Assembly (NCBI GenBank): GCA_013396655.1
Contig: WBMV01001905.1
Coordinates: forward strand, 182,770 to 246,769
Length of the DNA stretch: 64,000 nt
DNA from: Campylorhamphus procurvoides
Lineage: Eukaryota; Chordata; Aves; Passeriformes; Dendrocolaptidae
Reading direction: 5' to 3'
Made by a program: the position numbers and the translations under genes. A model generated the notes under the pieces. It ran no database searches, had not been told where the DNA came from, and worked only from the letters and a program-made list of their open reading frames with translations. Of the stretch, positions 63,345 to 64,000 are shown one piece after another. Every line of letters begins with the position of its first letter. Position 1 is the first letter of the stretch.

Positions 63345-64000
63345 AAGGCTGCATGAATGAATGAGGAGCTCCTGACAAAATTCAGTCATAGAGAGGCAGC
63401 AGACAAGAGGCAGAAGCAGTGACACTGCAATTCAGAAACACTATCCACTTATGCAGAGATGAGATGGTGAAAGCCAAAGCCCACCTGGGTTTGAATCTGG
63501 CAAGCGCAGAAAAGAGCAGCAAGAAAGGCTTCTACAGGTATATCAGCAGCTAAAGGAAGAGCAGTGTGAAGAAAGAGGTCACCCTACTGCTGCATGTAGC
63601 ATGTCATCTGGTGACACAAAACATAGAAAAGGCCAAGGAGTTCAGTGCCTTTTTTGGTTAGCCTTTCTGCTAAGATTCATGCTCACCATTCTGCAGCCTT
63701 TGTGACTAGTGGGGAAGTCTGCAGCAAGACAGGCTTACCTTTGGTAGAGGAGGATCGGGTTAGGGAATATTTAAACAAAGTAGATATACATAAGTCCATG
63801 GAACTTCATAAGATGCACCCAGAAGCACTGAGGGAGATCTCCTGGATATTTCACTGTGAGTACACATTGAATTATTTTTCAAAAGTCATCATGATTGGGA
63901 GAGGTTCACAGGGACCAAAAAATTCAAATGACACATGAAGAAATGCAAGAGGAGGATCCAGGGAGCTTAAAGACCAGTCAGCCTGACCTCAATTCTTGTT
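63345..64000 (+). mobile_element. CR1 LINE ORF2 fragment, continues past the window edge
   Basis: This is the CR1 ORF2 linker between endonuclease and reverse transcriptase, then the start of the reverse transcriptase. It shows GGAGCTCCTGACAAAATTCA, then TTATGCAGAGATGAGATGG, then AGCCAAAGCCCACCTGGG, then CAAGGAGTTCAGTGCCTTTT, then a frame with DIHKSMELHKMHPEALREI (family KSMGPDGIHPRVLREL) at about 63780-63840, then GAGGAGGATCCAGGGAGCTT (family EDPGNYRPVSL) near 63950. The open frame 63645-63938 is part of it. Frameshifts separate the segments, so it is dead. The rest of the element lies beyond 64000. Confidence 0.9.

Noticed and set aside
1..64000. CRISPR array, bacterial operon or phage-like system
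   Set aside because: There are no regularly spaced repeats or dense long genes. The CR1, SINE and LTR content shows vertebrate nuclear DNA.

Overview
This window looks like bird nuclear DNA, most likely from a passerine (songbird). It is AT-rich, intergenic or deep-intronic sequence. The evidence is its repeat content: several CR1 non-LTR retrotransposons with the typical 3' tail ending in repeats of ATTCTATG; a tRNA-Ile-derived, CR1-tailed SINE of the TguSINE1 type first described in zebra finch; and LTRs of avian endogenous-retrovirus style. I found no intact host protein-coding gene, no spliced exon series that I recognise, and no functional tRNA, rRNA or snRNA gene. Most open reading frames here are chance frames or lie inside transposon copies.

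Layout: 1-1500 contains two single-N gaps and a 460-base block present twice and almost identical, most simply an assembly duplication. At 3.2-3.5 kb is an old CR1/L3-like remnant. At 6.25-7.9 kb is a 5'-truncated, internally deleted CR1 on the minus strand, with recognisable reverse-transcriptase blocks. From 8 to 23 kb the sequence is mostly unique, with one unusually long reading frame at 17.6-18.2 kb, two strong hairpins and low-complexity tracts. A CR1 tail lies at 23.3 kb, and a CR1 tail and a TguSINE1-like element face each other tail to tail at 30.0-30.26 kb. From 30 to 45 kb the sequence is mostly unique, with a frame-shifted coding-like remnant on the minus strand at 41.35-41.8 kb and a candidate conserved non-coding block near 35.4-36.1 kb.

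The right third is richest in transposons. A plus-strand LTR with TATA box, polyadenylation signal and primer-site-like sequence lies at 45.5-46.1 kb. A CR1 tail lies at 48.0-48.1 kb, and a decayed Penelope-like reverse transcriptase at 49.6-50.1 kb. An LTR-like sequence starts near 50.4 kb. At 52.46-53.94 kb a plus-strand CR1 is interrupted twice, by a solo LTR and by an antisense CR1; the LTR contains about 85 bases closely resembling the Alu domain of 7SL RNA. A short CR1 tail lies at 61.5 kb, and a CR1 ORF2 copy runs off the right edge.

The observations most worth following up are the 7SL-like segment inside the avian LTR, the Penelope-like remnant, the unidentified coding-like remnant at 41.4-41.8 kb, the 215-codon open frame, and the assembly duplication. 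Family assignments come from recognising motifs by eye; no database search was run.
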